DNA from: GCA-2731375 sp964344935
GTDB lineage: Bacteria; Pseudomonadota; Alphaproteobacteria; GCA-2731375
Reading direction: 5' to 3'
Length of the DNA: 64,000 nucleotides
Assembly: GCA_964344935.1 (NCBI GenBank)
Contig: CAYFPL010000009.1
Coordinates: forward strand, 162,825-226,824
Part shown: one piece after another, positions 15,960 through 24,463 of the stretch
Numbering within the stretch: the first letter of the stretch is position 1
Layout of the letters: each line of letters opens with the position of its first letter
Notes under the pieces: model-generated
What the model was told of the DNA's origin: nothing
Seen by the model: only the letters and a program-made list of their open reading frames with translations
Database searches by the model: none
Program-made: the position numbers and the translations under genes

Positions 15960-18193
15960 CCCCTCTCCCCCTCAATGTCAGGCCGCCAGCGGCGCAGCAA
16001 CAGCGCGTTGGAAATCACCGAGACGCTGCTCAAGGCCATGGCGCCGCCGGCCACCGCCGGGTTCAAAAGCCCCAGGGCTGCCACCGGCAGGGCGACCACA
16101 TTGTAGATGAAGGCCCAGAACAGGTTCTGCCGGATGCGCCGGGCCGTGGCCCTGGAGATATCGATGGCATCGGCGATCAGACCCGGCTCGTCACGCATCA
16201 GGGTGATGCCCGCGGCCTCCATCGCGACGTGGGCGCCGCCGCCCATGGCGATACCGATATCGGCGGCAGCCAGAGCCGGGGCATCGTTGATACCATCGCC
16301 CACCATGGCCACCACATGGCCCTGCCCGCGCAAGCCCATCACCTCGCCCGCCTTGCCATCCGGCTGCACCCCGGCAATGACCGTTTCAATGCCGACGTCC
16401 TCGGCGATGCCCCGCGCCGCCTGTTCGTTGTCACCGCTCAGGATCGCGGTCTGGATATGTTGATCATGCAGCCTTGCCACGGCCCGGGCGACACCAGGCC
16501 GGGCGGTATCGGCGGCGCCGAGGCGGCCGAGATATTGTGGCTCCGGCGACGTCTGGGCCAGATGGATCAGGGACAACCCCTGCCATTTGCTGCCCGTGTC
16601 GTCAGGAACCCGAACTCCGAAACCGTCAAGCAAGACACGGTTTCCCGCCAATATGCGGCGGCCTTTGACGACGGCCTCGACGCCCCGGCCCGGATGGTTG
16701 GTGAACCCTTCCGAGGCTTGTGCCGCGATACCCTGTTCGCTGGCCAGGCGCATCACCGCGCGGGCCAGGGGGTGCTCGCTGTTGGTCAATACCGATGCCG
16801 CCAGGGCGATCAACTGAGTTTCATCGCCGTTTTCCGCTTCGATGCGCTGGACCTGGGGCTTGCCCACGGTCAGGGTGCCGGTCTTGTCCAGCAGGACGAG
16901 GTCCATTTCCCGCGCCCGCTCCAAGGCTTCCGCATCGCGGATCAGGATGCCGTGACGGGCTGCGACGCCGGTTCCCACCATGACCGCCGCCGGGGTCGCC
17001 AGCCCCAAAGCGCAGGGACAGGCGATGACCAATACCGTGATGGCCGCCGCCACGCCGCCGTCCAGATCGCCCAAGGCCAGCCACCAAACGGCGAATGTGA
17101 CCGCCGCAATGACGATCACCACGGGGACGAAGATCGCCGAAACCCTATCGACCAGTTTCTCCACCGGCGCCCGGGTCGCCTGTGCCCCGTCCACCAGACG
17201 GATAATGCGGGAGAGTACCGTATCCGCGCCCACCGCCGTGGCGCGATAGCTCAAGACGCCGTTGAGATTGATGGCACCGGCGGTCAGGGCCGCACCGGGC
17301 TGTTTCGCCACCGGCCGGGCTTCACCGGTCAGCAGGCTCTCGTCCACCTCCCCTTCGCCGTCGATGACCTGGCCGTCCACCGCGATGCGTTCGCCGGGGC
17401 GGACGCGGAGCAGATCGCCGACCGCGACCTCCGCCAGGGGCACTTCATTTTCCACACCATCAACCAGCAACCGGGCCCGGTCGGGGCGCTGGGTCATCAG
17501 GGCTCGGATCGCAGCCGCCGCGCTGCCCTTGGCGCGGCGTTCCAGCCACTTGCCCAGCAGTACCAGGGTGATTACCGTGGCCGCGCCCTCGAGATAGAGA
17601 TGGCCCACGGGGCCGCCGTCCGCCTGCCACCACAGATAGGCGCTGTAGCCATAGGCGGCGGTGGTGCCCAGGGCCACCAGTTGATCCATGTTGCCTGATC
17701 CGGCCCGCAGGGCCGAATATCCGGCCCGGTAGAAACGCCAGCCGATAACGAACTGCACCGGCGTTGCCAGGACGAACTGCAACGAGGGCGCTAGGTTGAA
17801 GGTATAGCCGAGCCAGCCGGCGAACATCTGCGCCACCAGGGGCAGGGTCAAAGCCGCTGATATCGCGACTAGCCAGCCCTGGCGACGTACGGCGGCATCG
17901 TCATCCAGGGATGGGGCCTCCGCCTCCAGGGGCGTCGCTTCGTAACCGGCGGCCTTGACGGCACCAACCAGGCCGGCCAGACCCGCGCCGCGGCCGACCA
18001 GGTCCACAGTGGCCTGTTCGCTGGCCAGGTTGACCACCGCGCGCTGCACGCCGTCGACGCCTTCCAGGGCCTTGCCGACCCGGCCGGCACAACCCGCACA
18101 TGTCATCCCGCCGATGGCCAGGCGGACCCGCTCCACCGCACCCTGGGCGCTTGCAGAACTGCCAAATTCGTCATGATTCACAGCAACAGTCAT
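15956..18193 (-). CDS. copA: Copper-exporting P1B-type ATPase CopA
   Basis: A 745-residue P-type ATPase of the inner membrane that pumps Cu(I) out of the cytoplasm. One N-terminal heavy-metal-binding domain (GMTCAGC, near residue 30) is followed by membrane helices, the LTGEARPV actuator motif, the intramembrane CPC (IACPCALGLATP), the phosphorylation site DKTGTLT and the hinge MVGDGINDAPAL. Length is normal for a one-domain CopA. The ATG at 18193 coincides with the expected transcription start of the CueR promoter, and no Shine-Dalgarno sequence is visible, so the mRNA is probably leaderless. It forms an operon with cueR. Confidence 0.95.
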   Translation of the reverse strand: MTVAVNHDEFGSSASAQGAVERVRLAIGGMTCAGCAGRVGKALEGVDGVQRAVVNLASEQATVDLVGRGAGLAGLVGAVKAAGYEATPLEAEAPSLDDDAAVRRQGWLVAISAALTLPLVAQMFAGWLGYTFNLAPSLQFVLATPVQFVIGWRFYRAGYSALRAGSGNMDQLVALGTTAAYGYSAYLWWQADGGPVGHLYLEGAATVITLVLLGKWLERRAKGSAAAAIRALMTQRPDRARLLVDGVENEVPLAEVAVGDLLRVRPGERIAVDGQVIDGEGEVDESLLTGEARPVAKQPGAALTAGAINLNGVLSYRATAVGADTVLSRIIRLVDGAQATRAPVEKLVDRVSAIFVPVVIVIAAVTFAVWWLALGDLDGGVAAAITVLVIACPCALGLATPAAVMVGTGVAARHGILIRDAEALERAREMDLVLLDKTGTLTVGKPQVQRIEAENGDETQLIALAASVLTNSEHPLARAVMRLASEQGIAAQASEGFTNHPGRGVEAVVKGRRILAGNRVLLDGFGVRVPDDTGSKWQGLSLIHLAQTSPEPQYLGRLGAADTARPGVARAVARLHDQHIQTAILSGDNEQAARGIAEDVGIETVIAGVQPDGKAGEVMGLRGQGHVVAMVGDGINDAPALAAADIGIAMGGGAHVAMEAAGITLMRDEPGLIADAIDISRATARRIRQNLFWAFIYNVVALPVAALGLLNPAVAGGAMALSSVSVISNALLLRRWRPDIEGERG

Positions 18194-18199
18194 AGGCCA

Positions 18200-18230
18200 T
18201 AGATAAGCCTTCCCCTTACAGGAAGGTCAA
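18200..18230 (-). promoter_or_regulatory. CueR-controlled copA promoter
   Basis: On the minus strand TTGACC (18230-18225) and TATCTA (18205-18200) are separated by 19 bp, the long spacer typical of MerR-activated promoters. The spacer holds a near-perfect dyad, CCTTCC-N7/8-GGAAGG (18207-18227), as in the CueR sites of enteric copA. The -10 ends only 6 bp before the copA ATG. Confidence 0.88.
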
Positions 18231-18375
18231 GGTCTGAGCGCTATGGTGCGGCATTAGGTAGCGCCGGCGAATTGGCCATCGCGGAATGCAGCCTTGACGG
18301 CGCCCAAAAGGCGCGGTTTGTTACGCCGCGCGGTGCGAACGGGTGCCGGGATCGCTTGGGGGCGGAGACGCGGAT

Positions 18376-19413
18376 ATGGCCGACGATATGCTGGATTTCA
18401 GGGCGTTGATCGCCATTGTCGCGGACGGCAAGGCGCTGGACGTGGAGCAGGCGCGCACGGCCTTCGATATCATGATGTCGGGCGATGCCACGCCCTCGCA
18501 AATGGGCGCCTTCCTGATGGCGTTGCGCGTCCGCGGGGAAAGCGTCGACGAGATTACCGGCGGCGTCATGGTGATGCGGGAGCGGATGACGCCCATCACC
18601 GCACCTGCGGGCGCCATGGACATTGTCGGCACGGGGGGAGATGGCAAGAAGACCCTGAATATCTCCACCGCCACCGCCTTCGTCGTCGCGGGCTGTGGCG
18701 TACCCATCGCCAAGCACGGCAACCGGGCCGCCTCGTCGCAATCCGGCACCACGGATGTGCAGGGCGCCCTGGGCATCAACGTGGATGCGGATTTCCCCCT
18801 GTTGCAGGCGGCCTTGGACGAGGCGGGCCTGTGCTTCATGGCGGCCCAGCGCCACCACGGCGCCATGCGCAACGTGGGACCCACGCGGGTCGAGATGGGC
18901 ACGCGCACGATCTTCAATATCCTTGGGCCTATGTCCAACCCGGCCGGGGTGAAGCGGCAGTTGATCGGCGTCTTTGGCCGGCAGTGGATCCGCCCCATGG
19001 CGGAAACCCTGCGCACCCTGGGATCGGAGACGGTCTGGGTGGTGCACGGCTCCGACGGCACGGACGAGATCACCTCCACCGGCCCCACCTATGTGGCGGC
19101 GCTCGAGGATGGCGAGATCAACGAGTTCGAGATTTCCCCGGACCAGGCCGGGATCGCCACGGCCACGTTGGCGGACCTGCGCGGCGGCAGTGTCGAGGAC
19201 AACGCGGCGGCGCTCCGGGCGCTGCTCGATGGCGCGGCGGGGCCCTATCGTGACGTGGTCCTTTTCAACGCCGCCGCCGCCCTGATGATCGCGGGCAAGG
19301 CGTCCGCCTTCGCCGAAGGCGTGGCCATGGCGCAACGTTCTATCGACGACGGCCTGGCCCGGGATAAGCTGGCCCAGGTGGTCGAGATCACCAACCGGGA
19401 GACGGCCTCGTGA
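18376..19413 (+). CDS. trpD: Anthranilate phosphoribosyltransferase
   Basis: About 345 residues. It transfers phosphoribose from PRPP to anthranilate, the second step of tryptophan synthesis in the cytoplasm. Diagnostic motifs are GTGGDGKKTLNIST (PRPP loop), KHGNRAASSQSG, and NVGPTRVEMGTRTIFNILGP. The ATG at 18376 has GGAG eight nt upstream; an in-frame upstream start at 18343 lacks a site. It overlaps trpC by 4 bp (GTGA). trpE and trpG are not next to it; copA lies divergently upstream, so trpD must have its own promoter. A TTGACG near 18293 is a candidate -35. Confidence 0.96.
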   Translation: MADDMLDFRALIAIVADGKALDVEQARTAFDIMMSGDATPSQMGAFLMALRVRGESVDEITGGVMVMRERMTPITAPAGAMDIVGTGGDGKKTLNISTATAFVVAGCGVPIAKHGNRAASSQSGTTDVQGALGINVDADFPLLQAALDEAGLCFMAAQRHHGAMRNVGPTRVEMGTRTIFNILGPMSNPAGVKRQLIGVFGRQWIRPMAETLRTLGSETVWVVHGSDGTDEITSTGPTYVAALEDGEINEFEISPDQAGIATATLADLRGGSVEDNAAALRALLDGAAGPYRDVVLFNAAAALMIAGKASAFAEGVAMAQRSIDDGLARDKLAQVVEITNRETAS

Positions 19414-20225
19414 GCGACGTCCTGGACCGCATCTGCGCCGACAAGCGGGAGCATATCAAAGCCTGCCAATCGGCCCGGCCCCTGGGGGAGGTGGAGGCCG
19501 CGGCCAAGGCGGCACCGGCGGTGCGCGGCTTCGCGGCAGCCCTGCAGGGCGCCGTTACAGGCGGCGGCTTCGGTCTGATCGCCGAGATCAAGAAGGCCTC
19601 GCCCTCGAAAGGTCTGATCCGCGAGGATTTCGATCCCCCGTCCCTGGCCCGCGCCTACCAAGAGGGCGGCGCGGCCTGTCTCTCGGTCTTGACGGATGTG
19701 CCCTATTTCCAGGGCCACGACGATTTTCTGGTCGCGGCCCGCCGGGAGGTCGATCTGCCGGTGCTGCGCAAGGATTTCATGCTGGACACCTATCAGGTGG
19801 CCGAGGCCCGGGCCCTGGGCGCCGATTGCATTCTGCTGATCATGGCGGCGCTGGATGACGGCCAGGCGCGGGAGCTGGAGGCCGCGGCCATGGACTGGGG
19901 CATGGATGTGCTGGTGGAAGTGCATGACGCGGCAGAGGTCGAACGGGCGCTCCGCCTCAAGAGCCGCCTGATCGGCATCAACAACCGCAACCTGAAGACC
20001 ATGGTCACCGATCTGGCGGTGACCGAGTCCCTGGCGGCGGACCTGCCCGACGGCACCCTGGGCGTCAGCGAAAGCGGCCTGAACAGCCATGACGATCTGG
20101 TGCGCATGGCGGCGGTGGGCTGTCATTGCTTCCTGGTCGGCGAATCCCTCATGCGCCAGGGCGATGTGGCGGCGGCGACCCGGCGCCTGTTGACACCGGA
20201 ACGGGCCAGGGCGGCGGGAGACTGA
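19410..20225 (+). CDS. trpC: Indole-3-glycerol-phosphate synthase
   Basis: A 271-residue TIM-barrel enzyme that closes CdRP to indole-3-glycerol phosphate. Typical motifs are EIKKASPSKGLI, SVLTDVPYFQG, LRKDFMLDTYQV, LIGINNRNLKT and SESGLNSHDDL. It starts on GTG within the trpD stop codon, so translation is probably coupled. It is not fused to trpF. The next gene, moaC, begins 3 bp after its stop. Confidence 0.96.
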   Translation: MSDVLDRICADKREHIKACQSARPLGEVEAAAKAAPAVRGFAAALQGAVTGGGFGLIAEIKKASPSKGLIREDFDPPSLARAYQEGGAACLSVLTDVPYFQGHDDFLVAARREVDLPVLRKDFMLDTYQVAEARALGADCILLIMAALDDGQARELEAAAMDWGMDVLVEVHDAAEVERALRLKSRLIGINNRNLKTMVTDLAVTESLAADLPDGTLGVSESGLNSHDDLVRMAAVGCHCFLVGESLMRQGDVAAATRRLLTPERARAAGD

Positions 20226-20228
20226 CAC

Positions 20229-20705
20229 ATGGCGGAACTGACCCATTTCGATGCCGAAGGCCGGGCCCACATGGTGGATGTGGGCGGCAAGGCGGTGACG
20301 GAACGCATCGCCCGGGCCGCCGGCCGGGTGGAAATGGCGCCCGAAACCCTTGATCTGATTCAGGCCGGCAGCATCGCCAAGGGCGATGTCCTGGGCGTCG
20401 CGCGGCTGGCCGGGATCATGGCGGCCAAGCGCACCGCCGATCTGATCCCCCTATGCCATCCCCTGCAGCTGTCCTCCGTCAGCCTGGATCTGACCCCAAA
20501 TACCTCCGATTGCGCCGTCGATATCGTCGCGGAAGTCAAACTCACCGGCCGCACTGGCGTGGAGATGGAGGCCTTGACCGCGGTCACCGTGGCCGGGCTG
20601 ACCATTTACGATATGTGCAAGGCGGTAGACCGGGCCATGCGCATCGCCGATGTGCGCCTGGTGCATAAATCCGGCGGCAAGTCGGGCAGCTACGATGCGC
20701 CGTGA
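20229..20705 (+). CDS. moaC: Cyclic pyranopterin monophosphate synthase MoaC
   Basis: 158 residues. It converts the MoaA product to cyclic pyranopterin monophosphate in molybdenum cofactor synthesis. Family motifs are MVDVGGKAVTER, KGDVLGVARLAGIMAAKRT, IPLCHPL, EMEALTAVTVA and the C-terminal KSGGKSG. It follows trpC by 3 bp in the same operon and precedes moeA. Confidence 0.96.
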   Translation: MAELTHFDAEGRAHMVDVGGKAVTERIARAAGRVEMAPETLDLIQAGSIAKGDVLGVARLAGIMAAKRTADLIPLCHPLQLSSVSLDLTPNTSDCAVDIVAEVKLTGRTGVEMEALTAVTVAGLTIYDMCKAVDRAMRIADVRLVHKSGGKSGSYDAP

Positions 20706-20726
20706 AGTAGCGGAACCTGTTGCCTT

Positions 20727-20793
20727 GGATGACCGGGTCAAGCCCGGTCATGACAACATTTACGCGTCATTGCCGGGCTTGACCCGGTCATCC
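20727..20793. repeat. Large inverted repeat (interspersed REP-like element)
   Basis: Two 28-nt arms (20727-20754 and 20766-20793) are complementary at 26 positions with an 11-nt spacer. Each arm also contains an internal palindrome (GACCGGGTCAAGCCCGGTC). Such sequences are common intergenic repeats in alphaproteobacteria. It fills most of the moaC-moeA gap and would form a strong RNA hairpin between the two cistrons. Confidence 0.85.
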
Positions 20794-20828
20794 AGGGCCG
20801 TCTGCCGCGGCCATGCGGGTTCCGATAC

Positions 20829-22055
20829 ATGGTGAACACATCAATGCTTTCCGTCGCCGAAGCCCTGCAGCGCGTCCTCGACGGTGTGGCGGCCATGCCC
20901 ACGGAAACCGTCAGTCTGGCCGCCGCCCATGGCCGGGTCCTGGCCCGGGACGTCACCGCAAGGCTGACCCAGCCGCCGGCCGATGTCTCCGCCATGGACG
21001 GCTATGCGGTACGGGCCGAGGACGTCGCCCAGGTGCCGTCGAGCCTGACCCAGATCGGCGAATCCGCCGCTGGCCGGGCCTTTGACGGCACCGTCGGGCC
21101 GGGCCAGACCGTGCGCATCTTCACCGGCGCGCCGGTGCCAAAGGGCGCCGATGCCATCGTTATCCAGGAGGATACGGAGGCCGACGGCGACCAAATCACC
21201 ATGAAGGAAGCCGCGCCCCAGGGCCAGTTCGTGCGCCCGGCGGGGCTGGATTTCAGCCAGGGCGATGTGGGCATCAAGGCACCGCGCATGCTCTCGGCCC
21301 GGGATGTGGGCCTGGCCGCCGCCATGAACGTGCCCTGGCTGACCGTGGCCCGGGCCCCTCGCATTGCCCTGCTGGCGACAGGCGACGAGATCGTCCGCCC
21401 TGGCGAGCCCGTGGGCACCAACCAGATTATCAGTTCAAACACCCTGGCCCTGATGGGCCTGATCCGCGCCTCGGGCGGCGAGGCCATCGACCTTGGCATC
21501 GCCAGAGATGACGAGGACAGCCTGCGGGCGCTTGTTTCCGGCGCCAAGGGGGCGGATATGCTGGTCACCCTGGGTGGCGCCTCGGTGGGCGATCACGACC
21601 TGGTGCGCAAGGTGCTGGGCGAGGACGGCTTGGAGCTCAACTTCTGGCGCATCGCCATGCGGCCGGGCAAGCCACTTATTTTTGGCCGCATTGGCGAGAC
21701 GCCCATGATGGGTATGCCGGGCAATCCGGTCTCCTCCCTAGTCTGCGGCCTGGTCTATCTGCGCCCGGCGATCCGCGCCATGCTGGGGCTCGACCCCCAT
21801 GCCACCACCCTCTCGGCCGTCCTTGGCCAGGATCTGGGCGAGAACGACCAGCGCCAGGATTACCTGCGCGCCACGGCGGAAAAAGACGGGAGAGGCGAGA
21901 TGGTTGTGACCCCGTTCCAAAAGCAGGACAGTTCCATGCTGTCCCGCCTGGCCAAGGCAGACTGCCTGATCATCCGCGCGCCCCTCGCCCCGCCCGCCCA
22001 GGCCGGCGACCGCGTCGAGATCGTACCCCTGGACAGCGAGACCACGGGAATTTAG
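20829..22055 (+). CDS. moeA: Molybdopterin molybdenumtransferase MoeA
   Basis: 408 residues. It inserts molybdate into adenylated molybdopterin. Motifs include PPADVSAMDGYAVR near the N-terminus, GAPVPKGADAIV, LLATGDEIVRPGE, NQIISSN, GGASVGDHDLV and GMPGNPVSS, in the usual MoeA order and length. The start used has no strong ribosome binding site; the ATG five codons later is possible. Its last nine codons (22029-22055) are duplicated at 22822-22848, which suggests an insertion at the 3' end of the gene. Confidence 0.95.
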   Translation: MVNTSMLSVAEALQRVLDGVAAMPTETVSLAAAHGRVLARDVTARLTQPPADVSAMDGYAVRAEDVAQVPSSLTQIGESAAGRAFDGTVGPGQTVRIFTGAPVPKGADAIVIQEDTEADGDQITMKEAAPQGQFVRPAGLDFSQGDVGIKAPRMLSARDVGLAAAMNVPWLTVARAPRIALLATGDEIVRPGEPVGTNQIISSNTLALMGLIRASGGEAIDLGIARDDEDSLRALVSGAKGADMLVTLGGASVGDHDLVRKVLGEDGLELNFWRIAMRPGKPLIFGRIGETPMMGMPGNPVSSLVCGLVYLRPAIRAMLGLDPHATTLSAVLGQDLGENDQRQDYLRATAEKDGRGEMVVTPFQKQDSSMLSRLAKADCLIIRAPLAPPAQAGDRVEIVPLDSETTGI

Positions 22056-22086
22056 CCGCGAACAACCCAAAGGCGATGGCCCGCCT

Positions 22087-22110
22087 ATCGCAACTATAGC
22101 GATCTTTCTT
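22087..22110 (+). terminator. Possible weak terminator after moeA
   Basis: ATCGC / GCGAT (5 bp, 7-nt loop) is followed by CTTTCTT about 30 bp past the moeA stop. The stem is short, so confidence is low. Confidence 0.3.
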
Positions 22111-22275
22111 GTCGCAATCGACACCTCAGGTCAATATACTTTTGGGCGAAATCGCGTCTTGAGTCTCAAGTTTCAATTGAACTGATCGAGACTGGTCGGA
22201 ATGGAATTCTTGAGGGCACCAGATAATCGGTCCTTTGGCAAAACTGAGAATACGCAAACCCAGGAAAACCGAATA

Positions 22276-22713
22276 ATGCGACCCTTCTTTGGCATTTTTC
22301 TAATAACTCTTTCATTTCTCCTTGGAGGGTGCGGATTTCCTGGCTGCTTTACGGGTCATCTAAAGCGAAATAATTACCTCGATAATTCAGTCAATGGCCT
22401 TCAAGCAAAATATGTTCGCCGGCTTCTTATTGCTAACCTGTCAGAAAGACATGAAAAAGGTAATACGGCTTATTACGTCATATCAGAGCTAGAAAAATAT
22501 GGGGCAAATTGTAATGCAAATATGCAAAAAGGCGTCGTGAATTGTTCGCATTATCAATACATCGAATGCGGCTCACGACCGCTATTTGAGAAGAATGTGG
22601 GTAGGAAATCTGAATTCTTGATGAATATTGAAATACCGTTAGAATCGGATTGGTTTTCGGACATCAATGTGACTGTAGATGAGAAAAAGACAATATTTCG
22701 TCAGCAAGAATAG
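22276..22713 (+). CDS. Putative small lipoprotein, AT-rich, unknown function
   Basis: About 145 residues. The ATG at 22276 has AGGAAA eight nt upstream and gives a lipoprotein signal (hydrophobic FFGIFLITLSFLLGGC, lipobox LGGC). The mature protein is polar, rich in Asn, Lys and Tyr, with three further Cys that could form disulfides. No family is recognised. Base composition is visibly AT-rich compared with moeA, and the gene lies between two copies of the moeA 3' end. It is probably acquired DNA. Confidence 0.6.
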   Translation: MRPFFGIFLITLSFLLGGCGFPGCFTGHLKRNNYLDNSVNGLQAKYVRRLLIANLSERHEKGNTAYYVISELEKYGANCNANMQKGVVNCSHYQYIECGSRPLFEKNVGRKSEFLMNIEIPLESDWFSDINVTVDEKKTIFRQQE

Positions 22714-22821
22714 TAACAAAGACTACGGGATTCCGGGGGTTTCTTGTATTACCTGGGACAGGTTTCCGGGGACAGTATACAAATAAAGCATCTGTCACAT
22801 GCATTTCGGACACACCTGCAG

Positions 22822-22848
22822 CCGGACAGCGAGACCGAGGGGGTCTAG
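22822..22848 (+). pseudogene. Displaced copy of the moeA 3' end
   Basis: Nine codons ending in a stop (PDSETEGV*) match the last nine codons of moeA (LDSETTGI*) in the same frame: 21 of 27 bases agree, including an exact 13-nt block. The copy begins abruptly, since upstream codons do not resemble moeA. It is best read as the original 3' end pushed away by an insertion. The remainder of 22714-22963 has no gene, but it holds two GGGACAG motifs (near 22758 and 22779), the second as GGGGACAGTATAC, reminiscent of REP-type sequences tied to Y1 transposases. Confidence 0.5.
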
Positions 22849-22963
22849 GCCCGAGCGATCCGCCCCACACGCGCCCGTCACGGTTTATTGAAAAGACCTT
22901 TTAGGCCCGCTCTTTTAGGTTCCCTCATCTGGCTTGAGCCACGAACGATGGGGGGAGGACTTC

Positions 22964-23557
22964 ATGCGGGTGCTTGCGGGCGTTGTGGTCCTGGTGGTGT
23001 TCTGTTTCGTCCAATCGGTGGCGGCCATGCCCTCGCGCCATCCGGTGCCCCGGCCGGCGCCGGAATGGATCATTTCGGAATGGATCAACGGCCCCGCCGT
23101 CACTCTGCACGAATTGCGCGGGAAGGTGGTGATCCTGGAGTTCTTCCAGCTCTGGTGTCCGGGCTGCAACGGCTTCTCCATCCCGCTGATCAAGCAATGG
23201 CAAAAGACCTTCGCCAAGGAGATCGCGGCCGGCCGCCTGGTGGTGATCAGCCTGCACACGGTGTTCGAGGGCCACGACTATCAGAACCCGACGAAACTGC
23301 GCGCCTTCCTAAAGGAGAAAAAGATCCGCCACCTGGTCGGCATCGACCGCCACGTCCCCGGCCGCCATGCGCCGCGGACCATGCGCCGCTATGGCACCAT
23401 GGGTACGCCGGAGATGGCCTTCATCGACCAGGACGGCGTTATCCAGTTCCAGGAATTCGGCGGCTTCGATGTGGAGAAGGCGGAAAATCTCCTGCGCCAA
23501 CTGCTCGGCCCCGCCCCCGCCGTGATCCGCAGCAACTTCACGCCCAAGGCGGACTGA
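22964..23557 (+). CDS. Exported thioredoxin-like (TlpA/redoxin family) protein
   Basis: About 197 residues. The ATG at 22964 has a strong GGGGGAGGA five nt upstream and opens a signal peptide (VLAGVVVLVVFCFVQSVAA). The thioredoxin fold shows VVILEFFQLWCPGCNGFS (CxxC near residue 65), then FIDQDGVIQF preceded by a cis-Pro motif (MGTPEMAF). These fit a periplasmic thiol-disulfide or redoxin-type protein. The partner is unknown; it could serve cytochrome or envelope-protein maturation, but nothing nearby proves it. It has normal GC content, unlike the DNA on either side. Confidence 0.8.
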   Translation: MRVLAGVVVLVVFCFVQSVAAMPSRHPVPRPAPEWIISEWINGPAVTLHELRGKVVILEFFQLWCPGCNGFSIPLIKQWQKTFAKEIAAGRLVVISLHTVFEGHDYQNPTKLRAFLKEKKIRHLVGIDRHVPGRHAPRTMRRYGTMGTPEMAFIDQDGVIQFQEFGGFDVEKAENLLRQLLGPAPAVIRSNFTPKAD

Positions 23558-23752
23558 ACGGCACCGCGTACCGCCGCCGTCAAGCGGAAACGCGGCCCGC
23601 GCCCGGGCACAACCCCCACGGTTTCACTTGCCAGTTTGATCCCGCCGACCGATGATGGGTGGGGAAATAGTACGTGGTACCTGGCTCGAACACAGGTTGG
23701 CTGATCGACCTACGTAAAGTTGGTCCGTTCGCGGAAATGCTATGTGATAACT

Positions 23753-24058
23753 ATGCTATTCATCTTCGAAAAGATTTGGAATTTGTTCGGAGTGTATCGA
23801 AATTGGCTAAGACAAAAATTCTACCGGCCAATGACTATCTTGATTTTTGCGGCGATTTTTTCTCTCCACAATCCAGATGTAGATTTCGATCATGCCTTTT
23901 TGTTGGCGATCCATATCTTTCTATTAACAGCGCTAGGGATTGCAGCGTTTATCGCCAGCATAGATTTGCTCGAACGACTCAAGAAAAAAGAAGAATATAG
24001 AAGGAGATTGGCTGGCTTTAGGCGTGGTAAATTCTTCGATCCGGACAATAAATACTAG
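23753..24058 (+). CDS. Putative small membrane protein, unknown
   Basis: About 101 residues from the ATG at 23753; a TTG 33 bp upstream is possible and neither has a strong ribosome binding site. Two hydrophobic segments are visible (about residues 26-40 and 49-70), then a very basic C-terminus (ERLKKKEEYRRRLAGFRRGK). It is AT-rich. No family is recognised, and it may not be expressed. The 195 bp before it (23558-23752) show no gene. Confidence 0.4.
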   Translation: MLFIFEKIWNLFGVYRNWLRQKFYRPMTILIFAAIFSLHNPDVDFDHAFLLAIHIFLLTALGIAAFIASIDLLERLKKKEEYRRRLAGFRRGKFFDPDNKY

Positions 24059-24167
24059 GATAGAATTTGGTAGAATCATTATTTACTTGGCTTCATGACA
24101 GAAAAAGATAGCGCTATCTTTTTGTCTTGATTCTAAAAAAGAATCCGCTGTCCAAAACATTTTCAAC

Positions 24168-24341
24168 ATGAATACATTCATATCAATAATATTCAACAAA
24201 ATTGGATCCATTCTGGATAAAAGTAAGAACCGATGGATTTATATTATCGGCAACATTTTTCTTTTGGTCGTTTTTTTAATCTATTTATCGGCAAAAACCT
24301 TTGCTTTTTTCACAAGCGAAGGAAATATTTTCTGGAACTGA
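24168..24341 (+). CDS. Candidate 57-residue single-TM protein
   Basis: An uninterrupted short frame encodes 57 residues with one strongly hydrophobic segment (WIYIIGNIFLLVVFLIYLSA, about 23-42). There is no clear ribosome binding site and the region is AT-rich, which makes hydrophobic frames common by chance. It is listed only as a candidate. The flanks (24059-24167, 24342-24463) show nothing recognisable. Confidence 0.25.
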   Translation: MNTFISIIFNKIGSILDKSKNRWIYIIGNIFLLVVFLIYLSAKTFAFFTSEGNIFWN

Positions 24342-24463
24342 TGTCGGAATAATTTGGTGAAATATGTTGAGGTGCGATGAATATTGCAGCGACGGTTTGC
24401 CTGCGTAAGAAGTAATCAGGGTCCAAACCAAATGGGTCGCTGCAAAGATTAGGACGTTGGGCG

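Noticed and set aside
16229..17698. A 489-codon plus-strand frame opposite copA
   Set aside because: Antisense shadow of copA, which shows all P-type ATPase motifs.
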